A stretch of 64,000 nucleotides of DNA. It comes from Alteripontixanthobacter muriae (GTDB lineage: Bacteria > Pseudomonadota > Alphaproteobacteria > Sphingomonadales > Sphingomonadaceae). Position numbers and translations under genes: made by a program. The number at the start of each line of letters is the position of its first letter. Positions within the stretch are counted from its first letter, which is position 1. Under the pieces are notes generated by a model, which was given only the letters and a program-made list of their open reading frames with translations, did not search any database and was not told the origin of the DNA. Shown here piece after piece: positions 28,126-34,985 of the stretch. The stretch covers positions 102,949-166,948 of the forward strand of contig NZ_JAAFZT010000020.1 of assembly GCF_013336795.1 (NCBI RefSeq), written 5' to 3'.

Positions 28126-28749
28126 ATGAAGATAAAGACAATTCGCCGCACCGCCTGCATCGTCGGCGCATCGCTCGCGCTGTCGGCCTGCGGCATCAAT
28201 TCCGTTCCGACGCTGGAGGAAGCAGCGCTGTCGCATTGGGGCGATGTCGAGAGCGCCTATCAGCGCCGCGCCGACCTCGTCCCCAATCTGGTGGCGACGG
28301 TCCGCGCCGCAGCAGGTTCGGAAAGCGAAATCCTGAGCAACGTGACCGAAGCACGCGCCCGCGCCACCAGCATCAATATCACCAGCGACGATCTGTCCGA
28401 TCCGGCAGAATTCCAGCGTTTTCAGGAGGCGCAGAATCAGCTGACGCAGGCGCTTGGCCAGTTGCGAACGGTGGTGGAAAACTACCCGCAATTGCAGAGC
28501 CAGGCGCGCTTTGCCGATCTGATGACCCAGCTTGAGGGCACGGAAAACCGGATCGACGTCGCCCGTACGCGCTACAATGAATCCGTGCAGGCCTATAATA
28601 CCGAAATCCGCACCTTCCCGTCCTCCATCGGGGCGAACATCATCCACGGCGCGGAACGGATGGAGCCCTTCTCCGCCGATCCCGGCGCGCAGAACGCACC
28701 GACTGTCGATTTCGGCGGAATGGGCGGCACAGCGGAAGCAGGGAACTGA
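28126..28749 (+). CDS. LemA-family lipoprotein
   Basis: A 207-residue LemA-fold protein with a lipobox signal (IVGASLALSAC) in place of the single N-terminal anchor often seen. Family motifs are WGDVESAYQRRADLVPNLVATVRAAAGSE, LTQALGQLRTVVENYPQLQSQARFADLMTQLEGTENRIDVARTRYNESVQAYNTEIRTFPSSI. It is probably a periplasmic-facing helical bundle of unknown biochemical role. AAGGAG lies 7 nt upstream of the ATG. It is followed by two TPM-domain genes, a recurrent LemA-TPM association. Confidence 0.9.
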   Translation: MKIKTIRRTACIVGASLALSACGINSVPTLEEAALSHWGDVESAYQRRADLVPNLVATVRAAAGSESEILSNVTEARARATSINITSDDLSDPAEFQRFQEAQNQLTQALGQLRTVVENYPQLQSQARFADLMTQLEGTENRIDVARTRYNESVQAYNTEIRTFPSSIGANIIHGAERMEPFSADPGAQNAPTVDFGGMGGTAEAGN

Positions 28750-28754
28750 GCGCG

Positions 28755-29627
28755 TTGGGGGTGATCCTTCCGAATGCCGCTCCTGCATCGCGGATACACC
28801 GGCTGCTGCTGCAGCTGGCCCTCGCGTCTTTCGCGGCCTGTTTCCTGGCGATCGGGCAAGTAGCGGCTCAGGACATTCCCGCCCGGCCCGAGGGGCCGAT
28901 CCTGGACGCGGCGAACATCATCGAGCCTGCGGAGCAAGTGGCGCTCGAACGGGAGTTGCGCGACTATAATCAGACGACCGGGCGCGCGATTATCGTCGCC
29001 ACCGTGCCCAGCCTCGCCGGACAGCCGATCGAAAACTATGCCCAGACACTCGTCGAAGCATGGGACATCGGCGGTGCCGAAACCGAGGAAGGCGTGCTGC
29101 TGCTGGTCGCGCAGCAGGAACGGGAAATCCGCATTGCCACCGCGCGCGGGGTGCAAGGGCGGCTGACCGACGCATTATCGGGCCGTATCATTCGCGATAC
29201 GATGGTGCCTGCTTTCCGTGAGGGCAACTTCTCGGGCGGGATCGTGGCGGCAGTGGCGCAGATCCGCGAGATCCTTGACGCCGATCCGGCCACGGCGGAA
29301 GCTATCGCCGAAGCCGCAGCGGCAGCCGAGGCGCAAGGTGGCGGCAATTCGGAAGAAGCGAATATCGGCGGCGTGATCTTCTGGATCATGCTGATCCTCG
29401 CCTTCATGGTCCTGTTCGGACGCGGCGGTCGCGGCAGCCGCAGACGCTACCGCGGCGGCATGGCATCCGGCATCGGCCAGGTCGTGCTGTGGAGTGCATT
29501 GAACGCTGCGGCCAATTCCGGGCGCGGCGGCGGCTTTGGCGGCGGCGATTTCGGCGGCGGCGGGTTCGGCGGCTTCGGCGGGGGCGGCGGCGGCTTCAAT
29601 GGCGGCGGCGCGAGCGGGGGCTGGTAG
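28755..29627 (+). CDS. TPM-domain protein with Gly-rich C-terminus
   Basis: A signal sequence (LLLQLALASFAACFLAIGQVAAQ) is followed by a TPM domain (DAANIIEPAEQVALERELRDYNQTTGRAIIVATVPSLAG to about residue 180), one membrane helix (GVIFWIMLILAFMVLFG) and a tail of glycine-rich repeats ending in GASGGW, a classic layout for this family. The start is ambiguous: TTG 28755 or GTG 28761, no ATG. It lies 5 nt after lemA and is followed directly by a second TPM gene. TPM domains have been linked to photosystem II repair and acid phosphatase activity in plants; the bacterial role is unclear. Confidence 0.85.
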   Translation: MGVILPNAAPASRIHRLLLQLALASFAACFLAIGQVAAQDIPARPEGPILDAANIIEPAEQVALERELRDYNQTTGRAIIVATVPSLAGQPIENYAQTLVEAWDIGGAETEEGVLLLVAQQEREIRIATARGVQGRLTDALSGRIIRDTMVPAFREGNFSGGIVAAVAQIREILDADPATAEAIAEAAAAAEAQGGGNSEEANIGGVIFWIMLILAFMVLFGRGGRGSRRRYRGGMASGIGQVVLWSALNAAANSGRGGGFGGGDFGGGGFGGFGGGGGGFNGGGASGGW

Positions 29628-30302
29628 ATGGCGCTCCTGTCAGAAGCAGATCATCGCCGCGTCAGCGATGCGGTCGGAGAAGCGGAACGGCGCAGTTCGG
29701 GCGAGATCGTGACGGTGCTGGCAGAACGCAGCGACGGCTACAGCGATATCGCGCTCGCCTGGGCGGCACTGGTAGCATTCACTTTGCTCACCCTGCTCGC
29801 CTTCGTGCCGCATTGGCCGCTGGACGCCTATGCCGGGCTGCATGAAAGCTGGAACGCCGAATGGCCGGATGGCGAGATTTTTGCCATGGCGGCTGGCATC
29901 GGAATACTGACGTTTCTTATCGTCTGGCTCGTCCAGTTGAACGACGCGGTACGCTTCGCTCTGGTGCCGGGCAGGGTCAAGACGGCGCGGGTGGAGGATA
30001 GGGCCATCGCCCTCTTCCGCGTCGGCGCAGAACGCCGCACGCATGGACGGACCGGCATCATGATCTATCTGTCGATGGACGAACATCGCGCCGAGATCGT
30101 CGCCGACCGGGCCATTGCGGAAAAGGTCGACGACCATGTCTGGGGTGATGCGATGGCGGCCATGCTGGTTGAACTGAAGCAGGGTGACATCGCCGCAGGC
30201 ATGATCGCCGCGATCGAGCGCGTCGGAGCAGTTCTTGCCGAGCATTTTCCTCGTGAAGAGGACGATGTGAACGAGCTTCCAGACCGGCTGATCGAGATTT
30301 GA
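29628..30302 (+). CDS. TPM-domain membrane protein
   Basis: A 224-residue protein lacking a signal peptide. The TPM domain is split by two membrane helices (IALAWAALVAFTLLTLLAFVPHWPL and FAMAAGIGILTFLIVWLVQ). The C-terminal part (RTHGRTGIMIYLSMDEHRAEIVADRAIAEKVDDHVWGDAMAAMLVELKQGDIAAGM) has the conserved TPM signature. ATG 29628 abuts the previous stop, and its own stop overlaps the NUDIX start (TTGA). It probably acts with the preceding LemA and TPM proteins at the inner membrane. Confidence 0.82.
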   Translation: MALLSEADHRRVSDAVGEAERRSSGEIVTVLAERSDGYSDIALAWAALVAFTLLTLLAFVPHWPLDAYAGLHESWNAEWPDGEIFAMAAGIGILTFLIVWLVQLNDAVRFALVPGRVKTARVEDRAIALFRVGAERRTHGRTGIMIYLSMDEHRAEIVADRAIAEKVDDHVWGDAMAAMLVELKQGDIAAGMIAAIERVGAVLAEHFPREEDDVNELPDRLIEI

Positions 30303-30880
30303 ACACACCCTCCCCTGCGCATTCTACCGACGCTGTCTATGGTGGCGATACGTCCGAAGCCGGCGCCGCCGAAGAGATCGTATGGCAGGGGAAGTTCATC
30401 ACCGCCAAGAGGCGCGGTCGCTGGGAATATGTCGGGCGCGCCCGCAACATCAGGGCGGCGGTTATCCTTGCAGTGGAGGACGGCCACGTCATCCTGATCG
30501 AACAATATCGCGTGCCGATGGGGCGGCGCTGCATCGAGCTGCCGGCGGGGCTGATCGGCGACGATGCCGAGAGCGCGGACGAAAACCCGCTAGAGGCTGC
30601 TGGGCGCGAGCTGGAAGAGGAAACCGGTTACCGTGCCGCCAATCTGGAAGACGCCGGCACTTTCTATTCATCGCCGGGGATGGTCAGTGAGAGTTTCACG
30701 CTGGTTCGCGCCAGGGGTCTGGAAAAGGTCGGCGCAGGCGGCGGTGTCGCGGGTGAGGACATCACCGTCCATCGCGTCGAACTCGGCAGCCTCGGAACAT
30801 TCATCGATGCTGCACGCGAACGCGGTTGCGGAATCGACGTGCGGGTGATGGGCCTGCTTCTGGCTCACGGCCATCTTTGA
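30299..30880 (+). CDS. NUDIX hydrolase (ADP-ribose pyrophosphatase-like)
   Basis: A 193-residue protein with the Nudix helix AAGRELEEETGYRA preceded by ELPAGLIGD, and IRAAVILAVEDGHVILIEQYRVPMGRRCIELPAG, the pattern of ADP-ribose/nucleoside-diphosphate-sugar pyrophosphatases. The only plausible start is TTG 30299, overlapping the previous stop by 4 nt; no ATG or GTG occurs before the conserved region. It probably clears ADP-ribose or related compounds. It is cotranscribed with the lemA-TPM genes. Confidence 0.85.
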   Translation: MNTPSPAHSTDAVYGGDTSEAGAAEEIVWQGKFITAKRRGRWEYVGRARNIRAAVILAVEDGHVILIEQYRVPMGRRCIELPAGLIGDDAESADENPLEAAGRELEEETGYRAANLEDAGTFYSSPGMVSESFTLVRARGLEKVGAGGGVAGEDITVHRVELGSLGTFIDAARERGCGIDVRVMGLLLAHGHL

Positions 30881-30905
30881 TATTCAGCGAAGAAGGGAGT
30901 TGCAC

Positions 30906-31688
30906 ATGGCGGGACGGGTAGAGGGCAAACTGGCCCTGGTGACGGGCGGCGCACAGGGCCTTGGCGCAGCCATCGCAATGCGGCTGGCGCAGGAAGGTGC
31001 CAGGGTGCTGGTTACCGACATGAACGGCGCCGGGGCCGAAGAAAGCGCTGAGGCGATCAACGCGGAAACCGCCGCGGGCACGGCCTTCGCCATGCAGCAT
31101 GACGTGACGCAGGAAGATCAGTGGATCGCCGTGATGAATTCCGCGCGCGAGAAGCTCGGCGGGCTTTCCGTTCTCGTCAACAATGCGGGCATCGGAGTTC
31201 GCGGCGATATCGAAAGCTGCACGCTGGAAGACTGGCGGCATGGTTTCGCGGTCAATAGCGACGGTCCTTTTCTCGGTTGCAAGCATGGCATGGCCCTGTT
31301 GAAGGACAGCCAGCCCGCTTCCATCATCAACATATCCTCCATTGCCGGACTGATCGCCAGCCATACGATGCCGGGCTATAATGCCAGCAAGGCGGCGGTC
31401 TGGATGCTGTCGAAATCGGTGGCGCTTTACGGGGCCAAGAAGGGGTGGGATATTCGTTGCAATTCAGTCCATCCCACTTTCATCGACACACCCATTCTGG
31501 ACGGCATCGGCAAGAATGCGGGCATCGACAAGAGCGTTGTCATGGATAAGCTCGCCCGGCAAATTCCACTGGGCCGCGTGGGGCAGCCAGCCGATATAGC
31601 CTCGGCCGTGCTCTACCTCGCCAGTGATGAAAGTCGCTTCGTAACGGGGGCCGAAATCAAGGTGGATGGCGGCATTTCGGCGATGTAA
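30906..31688 (+). CDS. SDR-family oxidoreductase
   Basis: A 260-residue classical SDR: TGGAQGLGAAIA, NNAG, SSIAGLIASHTMPGYNASKAAV with the Tyr and Lys, a Thr-containing HPTFIDTPIL, and the C-terminal VTGAEIKVDGGISAM. It resembles bacterial hydroxysteroid and cyclopentanol dehydrogenases. ATG 30906 has GGGAG upstream; an in-frame TTG at 30900 is less likely. It follows the NUDIX gene by 25 nt and may be in the same operon. The substrate is unknown. Confidence 0.88.
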   Translation: MAGRVEGKLALVTGGAQGLGAAIAMRLAQEGARVLVTDMNGAGAEESAEAINAETAAGTAFAMQHDVTQEDQWIAVMNSAREKLGGLSVLVNNAGIGVRGDIESCTLEDWRHGFAVNSDGPFLGCKHGMALLKDSQPASIINISSIAGLIASHTMPGYNASKAAVWMLSKSVALYGAKKGWDIRCNSVHPTFIDTPILDGIGKNAGIDKSVVMDKLARQIPLGRVGQPADIASAVLYLASDESRFVTGAEIKVDGGISAM

Positions 31689-31741
31689 TTCCGGGTTTTT
31701 GTGGTGGATGGCGGCAAGGGATCGCGCTGCCCTGCCGATGT

Positions 31742-31773
31742 GATGCGGCCCGCCTTCGGGCAGGTCCGCATCA
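31742..31773. terminator. Probable bidirectional terminator
   Basis: An imperfect hairpin: GATGCG (31742-31747) pairs with CGCATC (31767-31772) and GCCCG with CGGGC across a CCTT loop, with a short bulge. It sits between the convergent SDR and PspC genes. No strong T-run follows. Confidence 0.4.
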
Positions 31774-31989
31774 TCAATCGGCGATCAGGGCAATGGCGAT
31801 ATAGATGAGCAGCAGTGAACCGAAGCCGATCAGCGTGCCAACCACGAACAGGATCCGGACAAGGGTGACGTCCACTCCGAAATAGTCGGAGATGCCTGCG
31901 CAGACCCCGGCCAGTTTGCCGTTAGTCTTGTCGAGGCGGAAATCCCGGGTGATCTGGCGGTTTGCACGGTCTGGGCGATCTTCGTTCAT
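31774..31989 (-). CDS. pspC: PspC-domain protein
   Basis: A 71-residue protein with a polar N-terminus, then the PspC domain: FRLDKTNGKLAGVCAGISDYFGVDVTLVRILFVVGTLIGFGSLLLIYIAIALIAD, with one amphipathic and one membrane helix. PspC proteins sense inner-membrane damage in the phage-shock response. ATG 31989 overlaps the stop of a 43-residue gene by 4 nt, and that pair is preceded by a sigma-54-type promoter. In E. coli psp genes are likewise RpoN-dependent through PspF. No pspA or pspB gene lies nearby. Confidence 0.88.
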   Translation of the reverse strand: MNEDRPDRANRQITRDFRLDKTNGKLAGVCAGISDYFGVDVTLVRILFVVGTLIGFGSLLLIYIAIALIAD

Positions 31990-32117
31990 GCGACAACTCC
32001 GGACATTGCGATGGTGGGGCTGGCCGGCACGATGGCGATGGCCAGGAACATGGCGGAGACCATGATGGACGAAACGGCGGCTGCGAAACGGGCGCCGAAG
32101 AGGTTGCTGACTTTCAT
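31986..32117 (-). CDS. Small membrane/exported protein (43 aa) upstream of pspC
   Basis: MKVSNLFGARFAAAVSSIMV followed by SAMFLAIAIVPASPTIAMSG and VVA: one long hydrophobic helix after a short basic N-terminus, possibly with a cleavable end. The Shine-Dalgarno AAAGGAG (32131-32125) is excellent and 7 nt from the ATG, and the stop overlaps the pspC ATG by 4 nt, so this is a real translated gene. A sigma-54-type promoter lies at 32189-32175. The function is unknown; context points to envelope stress. Confidence 0.78.
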   Translation of the reverse strand: MKVSNLFGARFAAAVSSIMVSAMFLAIAIVPASPTIAMSGVVA

Positions 32118-32174
32118 GAGAAGGCTCCTTTGAACTTTTGTCGGAGGACCATTCCATCCGATGAACAATGCATT

Positions 32175-32189
32175 GCAACGGGTGTGCCA
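32175..32189 (-). promoter_or_regulatory. Sigma-54 (RpoN) promoter of the small ORF-pspC operon
   Basis: On the minus strand TGGCACA-N4-TTGC, with -24 GG at 32188-32187 and -12 GC at 32176-32175. Only the seventh consensus base (G to A) differs. The predicted start is near 32163, giving a leader of about 46 nt to ATG 32117. GTTAAC (32219-32224) lies 30 nt upstream of the -24 element. Confidence 0.75.
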
Positions 32190-32339
32190 AACTCGAAAAG
32201 CCATGAAATTCAGCGATTGTTAACCGGCGCTGCCCGGGAGAGATGATCTAAAATCCAAACATGTGGCGCAAATTCCCATAGTTCAGGATTCGTCTTAATC
32301 GTGGTGCATTTGGCAGTCGGGCGCTATCCGCTGAATTGC

Positions 32340-33428
32340 ATGGCACTTGACCGCATTTCCCTCTCCCGATTTCGCAATCACGAAGCGACGGCGCTCGACG
32401 GCACGCGTCAATTCAACCTACTCGTCGGAGAGAATGGGGCAGGCAAAACCAACGTCCTTGAGGCCTTATCCCTGCTTTCACCGGGGCGCGGGTTGCGCTC
32501 GGCCCGGTTGGCGGAGATGGCGGGAAACGGCGGACCGGGCGGCTTTGCCATTGGCGCATCGCTGATTGCGGGGGATGCGGAGGACCTGATCCGCATCGGC
32601 ACCTACACCGAACCCGACCGTCCCAACCGGCGGCTGGTGAAGGTGAACGGAGCTTCGACGACCGCCGCCAGCCTCGGCGAATGGCTGGCGATCGGCTGGC
32701 TGACCCCGGCCATGGAACGCCTGTTCACCGACAGCGCCGGAGCGCGGCGACGTTTTCTCGACCGCATGGTGCTGGCGGTGGAACCCGGCCATGCCTCTGT
32801 GGCTGCCCGCTACGAACACGCCTTGCGCGAACGTAACCGCCTGCTGGCGGAAGAGGCCCGGCCCGAGGCGGAATGGCTGGAAGCCCTGGAGGCACAGATG
32901 GCGCGGCAGGGCGCGGCCCTGATGCAGCAGCGCGCGTCGATCATTTCCGCTGTCGGCGCGGAACTGGCATTGCTGCCCGACGAACCCTTCGCCCGCCCTT
33001 CCCTCGCCTATGACACGCAGGTGCCATTCGGCGAAGAGGCGCTCCGTGATGCATTGCGCGTGGGTCGCCCTCGCGATCGTGCCGCAGCACGCAGCCTGAC
33101 CGGCCCCCATCGGGACGATCTGCTGGTCACGATTGCCGGGCGCGGCGTTCCGGCGGCGATGGGCTCCACCGGCGAACAGAAGGCGCTGCTCATTGCCATG
33201 AGCCTCGCCCATGCCGTGCTGGCGGCGCGAGGCCGCCCCGGATTGCTGTTGCTGGACGAAGTGGCGGCCCATCTCGATCCGCTGCGCCGCCGCACCCTTT
33301 TCAACCGGCTCCGGACAAGCGGCGCGCAAGTCTGGCTGACCGGCACGGAGATCGCCCCGTTCGAACACATAAGAGCGGAAGCCGCAATCTGGCGCGTCGA
33401 AGGCGGCAGGGTCGAACGAATCTCCTGA
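32340..33428 (+). CDS. recF: DNA replication and repair protein RecF
   Basis: An SMC-like ATPase that loads RecA at gaps. The 362-residue protein opens MALDRISLSRFRNHEATALD, with Walker A LLVGENGAGKTNVLEALSLLSPGRGLR, FLDRMVLAVEPGHASVAARYEHALRERNRLL, the ABC-type signature GSTGEQKALLIAMSLAHA and Walker B LLLLDEVAAHLDPLRR. ATG 32340 gives the standard N-terminus. It is not next to dnaA/dnaN here, as is common in alphaproteobacteria. Confidence 0.95.
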   Translation: MALDRISLSRFRNHEATALDGTRQFNLLVGENGAGKTNVLEALSLLSPGRGLRSARLAEMAGNGGPGGFAIGASLIAGDAEDLIRIGTYTEPDRPNRRLVKVNGASTTAASLGEWLAIGWLTPAMERLFTDSAGARRRFLDRMVLAVEPGHASVAARYEHALRERNRLLAEEARPEAEWLEALEAQMARQGAALMQQRASIISAVGAELALLPDEPFARPSLAYDTQVPFGEEALRDALRVGRPRDRAAARSLTGPHRDDLLVTIAGRGVPAAMGSTGEQKALLIAMSLAHAVLAARGRPGLLLLDEVAAHLDPLRRRTLFNRLRTSGAQVWLTGTEIAPFEHIRAEAAIWRVEGGRVERIS

Positions 33429-33441
33429 ATTTGCCGCCGCG

Positions 33442-34200
33442 TCAATCGTCGTTGGCAGAAGCCGCGTCGGGCAAAGCGGCGGCAACATCGTCGGCCGTCG
33501 CGGCGACCAGCGCTTCAATGCCTTGCGCCGTCGGGTGGATGCGATCCGCCTGAATCAAATCAGGACGCTGATAAACCGGTTCGAGGAAGAACGGCACCAG
33601 CTCCGCACCGTAGCGTTCCGCGAGCTCGGGATAGATTGCGTCATAAGCCTGCTGAAATTCCGGTCCGTAATTCGGCGGCGCGACCAGGCCCATGAGCAGC
33701 ACCGGAATGTTTCGCGACTGCAACTCCTGCAGCATGGCTTCGAGATTGGCGCGCGTCTCTGCCGGTTCGATGCCGCGCAGCAAATCATTCCCGCCGAGTT
33801 CCAAGATCACGAGTTCGGGCTTGCTCTCCTGCGCATCGAGCGTGAAGGCGAGCCGTTGCCGTCCCGCAGCCGTCGTGTCCGCCGACACGCCCGCATTGGC
33901 GACGCGTGCATTGATCCCTTGGGCGCGCAAGGCCGCTTCAAGCCGCGCCGGATAGCTTTCATCCGGATCGACATTGTAGCCTGCGAACAGGCTGTTGCCG
34001 AAAGCCAGCACATTGCGCTGCGGGCCCATGACCGGCATTTCCGCCGCTGCCGTCGTTCCCGCCGTGGCATCTTCTGCCGTGACGACCGTCGCTGCTTCCT
34101 CGCGCTCCGCTTCCGCTCCGCAGGCACTCAGCGCAAGACAGGCGGACACAAGCGCGCAGGCCAATGTGCGGCGAGAGATAATCGACAGACGGCGTTTCAT
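33442..34200 (-). CDS. SGNH-hydrolase lipoprotein, arylesterase/TesA-like
   Basis: A 252-residue secreted esterase with a lipobox signal (ALVSACLALSAC) from ATG 34200. SGNH blocks: block I is FGNSLFAGYNVDPDESYPARL with the nucleophilic Ser but Asn where GDSL usually has Asp; block III is LELGGNDLLRG; block V is DRIHPTAQG with the catalytic Asp-His. It is probably an esterase or lysophospholipase acting at the envelope. It is divergent from ybbA-ybbP, the widespread tesA-ybbAP arrangement. Confidence 0.9.
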   Translation of the reverse strand: MKRRLSIISRRTLACALVSACLALSACGAEAEREEAATVVTAEDATAGTTAAAEMPVMGPQRNVLAFGNSLFAGYNVDPDESYPARLEAALRAQGINARVANAGVSADTTAAGRQRLAFTLDAQESKPELVILELGGNDLLRGIEPAETRANLEAMLQELQSRNIPVLLMGLVAPPNYGPEFQQAYDAIYPELAERYGAELVPFFLEPVYQRPDLIQADRIHPTAQGIEALVAATADDVAAALPDAASANDD

Positions 34201-34250
34201 GATCGGCGACCTTCCTTGCTGTTCCGCGCAGCCTATGTCATTCCCGCATC

Positions 34251-34985
34251 GTGACAAGCCCCTCCGAAAGCTTCGCCAATCGCCCCCACACCGCCATAAG
34301 GGCGCGCGACCTCACCCTTACTCTCGGCCAGGCTTCGGCACCTGTCGACATCCTGCGCGGTATCGATCTGGATGTGGAGCGCGGTGAGGTGCTGGCGCTG
34401 CTCGGCCCCTCGGGATCGGGCAAATCTTCATTGATGGCCGTGCTGTCCGGACTGGAGCGCGCCAGCGGCGGAACGCTCGATGTGGCAGGCGCGGATTTCC
34501 GGGCGATGGACGAGGACGCCCTCGCCATGGCGCGGCGCGGCAGGATCGGCATCGTGCTGCAGGCATTCCACCTTTTGCCGACGATGACCGCGCTGGAAAA
34601 TGTCGCCACGCCGATGGAGCTTGCTGGCGCGGCAGACGCCCGCCCGCGCGCCGAAGCGGAGTTGCAGGCGGTTGGCCTCGGCCACCGCCTGCACCATTAT
34701 CCCGCCCAGCTTTCGGGCGGAGAGCAGCAGCGCGTCGCCCTCGCCCGCGCCATCGCGCCGCGCCCGGAACTGATCTTCGCCGACGAACCGACAGGCAATC
34801 TCGATGTCACCACCGGCGAGACCATTGTCGAACTTCTCTTCGCCCGCCGGGCTGAAACGGGGGCAACGCTGGTCGTCATCACGCATGACCCCGCCCTCGC
34901 CAAACGGTGCAAGCGGGTTCTGACCATGGCCGATGGCCGCATCGCCAGCGACACTGCGGAAGACGCAGGATCAGCGGCGGCGTGA
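34251..34985 (+). CDS. ybbA: ABC transporter ATP-binding protein (YbbA-like)
   Basis: A 244-residue MacB/LolD-type ATPase: Walker A LLGPSGSGKSSLM, Q-loop VLQAFHLLPTMT, signature LSGGEQQRVALARA, Walker B LIFADEPTGNLD and the H-loop VITHD. It starts at GTG 34251. It energises the large permease whose GTG start overlaps its stop by 4 nt. The pair with a divergent TesA-like esterase matches the ybbAP-tesA locus. The substrate is unestablished; lipid or lipoprotein-related mechanotransmission is likely from family resemblance. Confidence 0.92.
   Translation: MTSPSESFANRPHTAIRARDLTLTLGQASAPVDILRGIDLDVERGEVLALLGPSGSGKSSLMAVLSGLERASGGTLDVAGADFRAMDEDALAMARRGRIGIVLQAFHLLPTMTALENVATPMELAGAADARPRAEAELQAVGLGHRLHHYPAQLSGGEQQRVALARAIAPRPELIFADEPTGNLDVTTGETIVELLFARRAETGATLVVITHDPALAKRCKRVLTMADGRIASDTAEDAGSAAA

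Noticed and set aside
29510..29625. A tandem Gly-codon repeat taken as a repeat element
   Set aside because: It encodes the glycine-rich tail normal for TPM-domain proteins.
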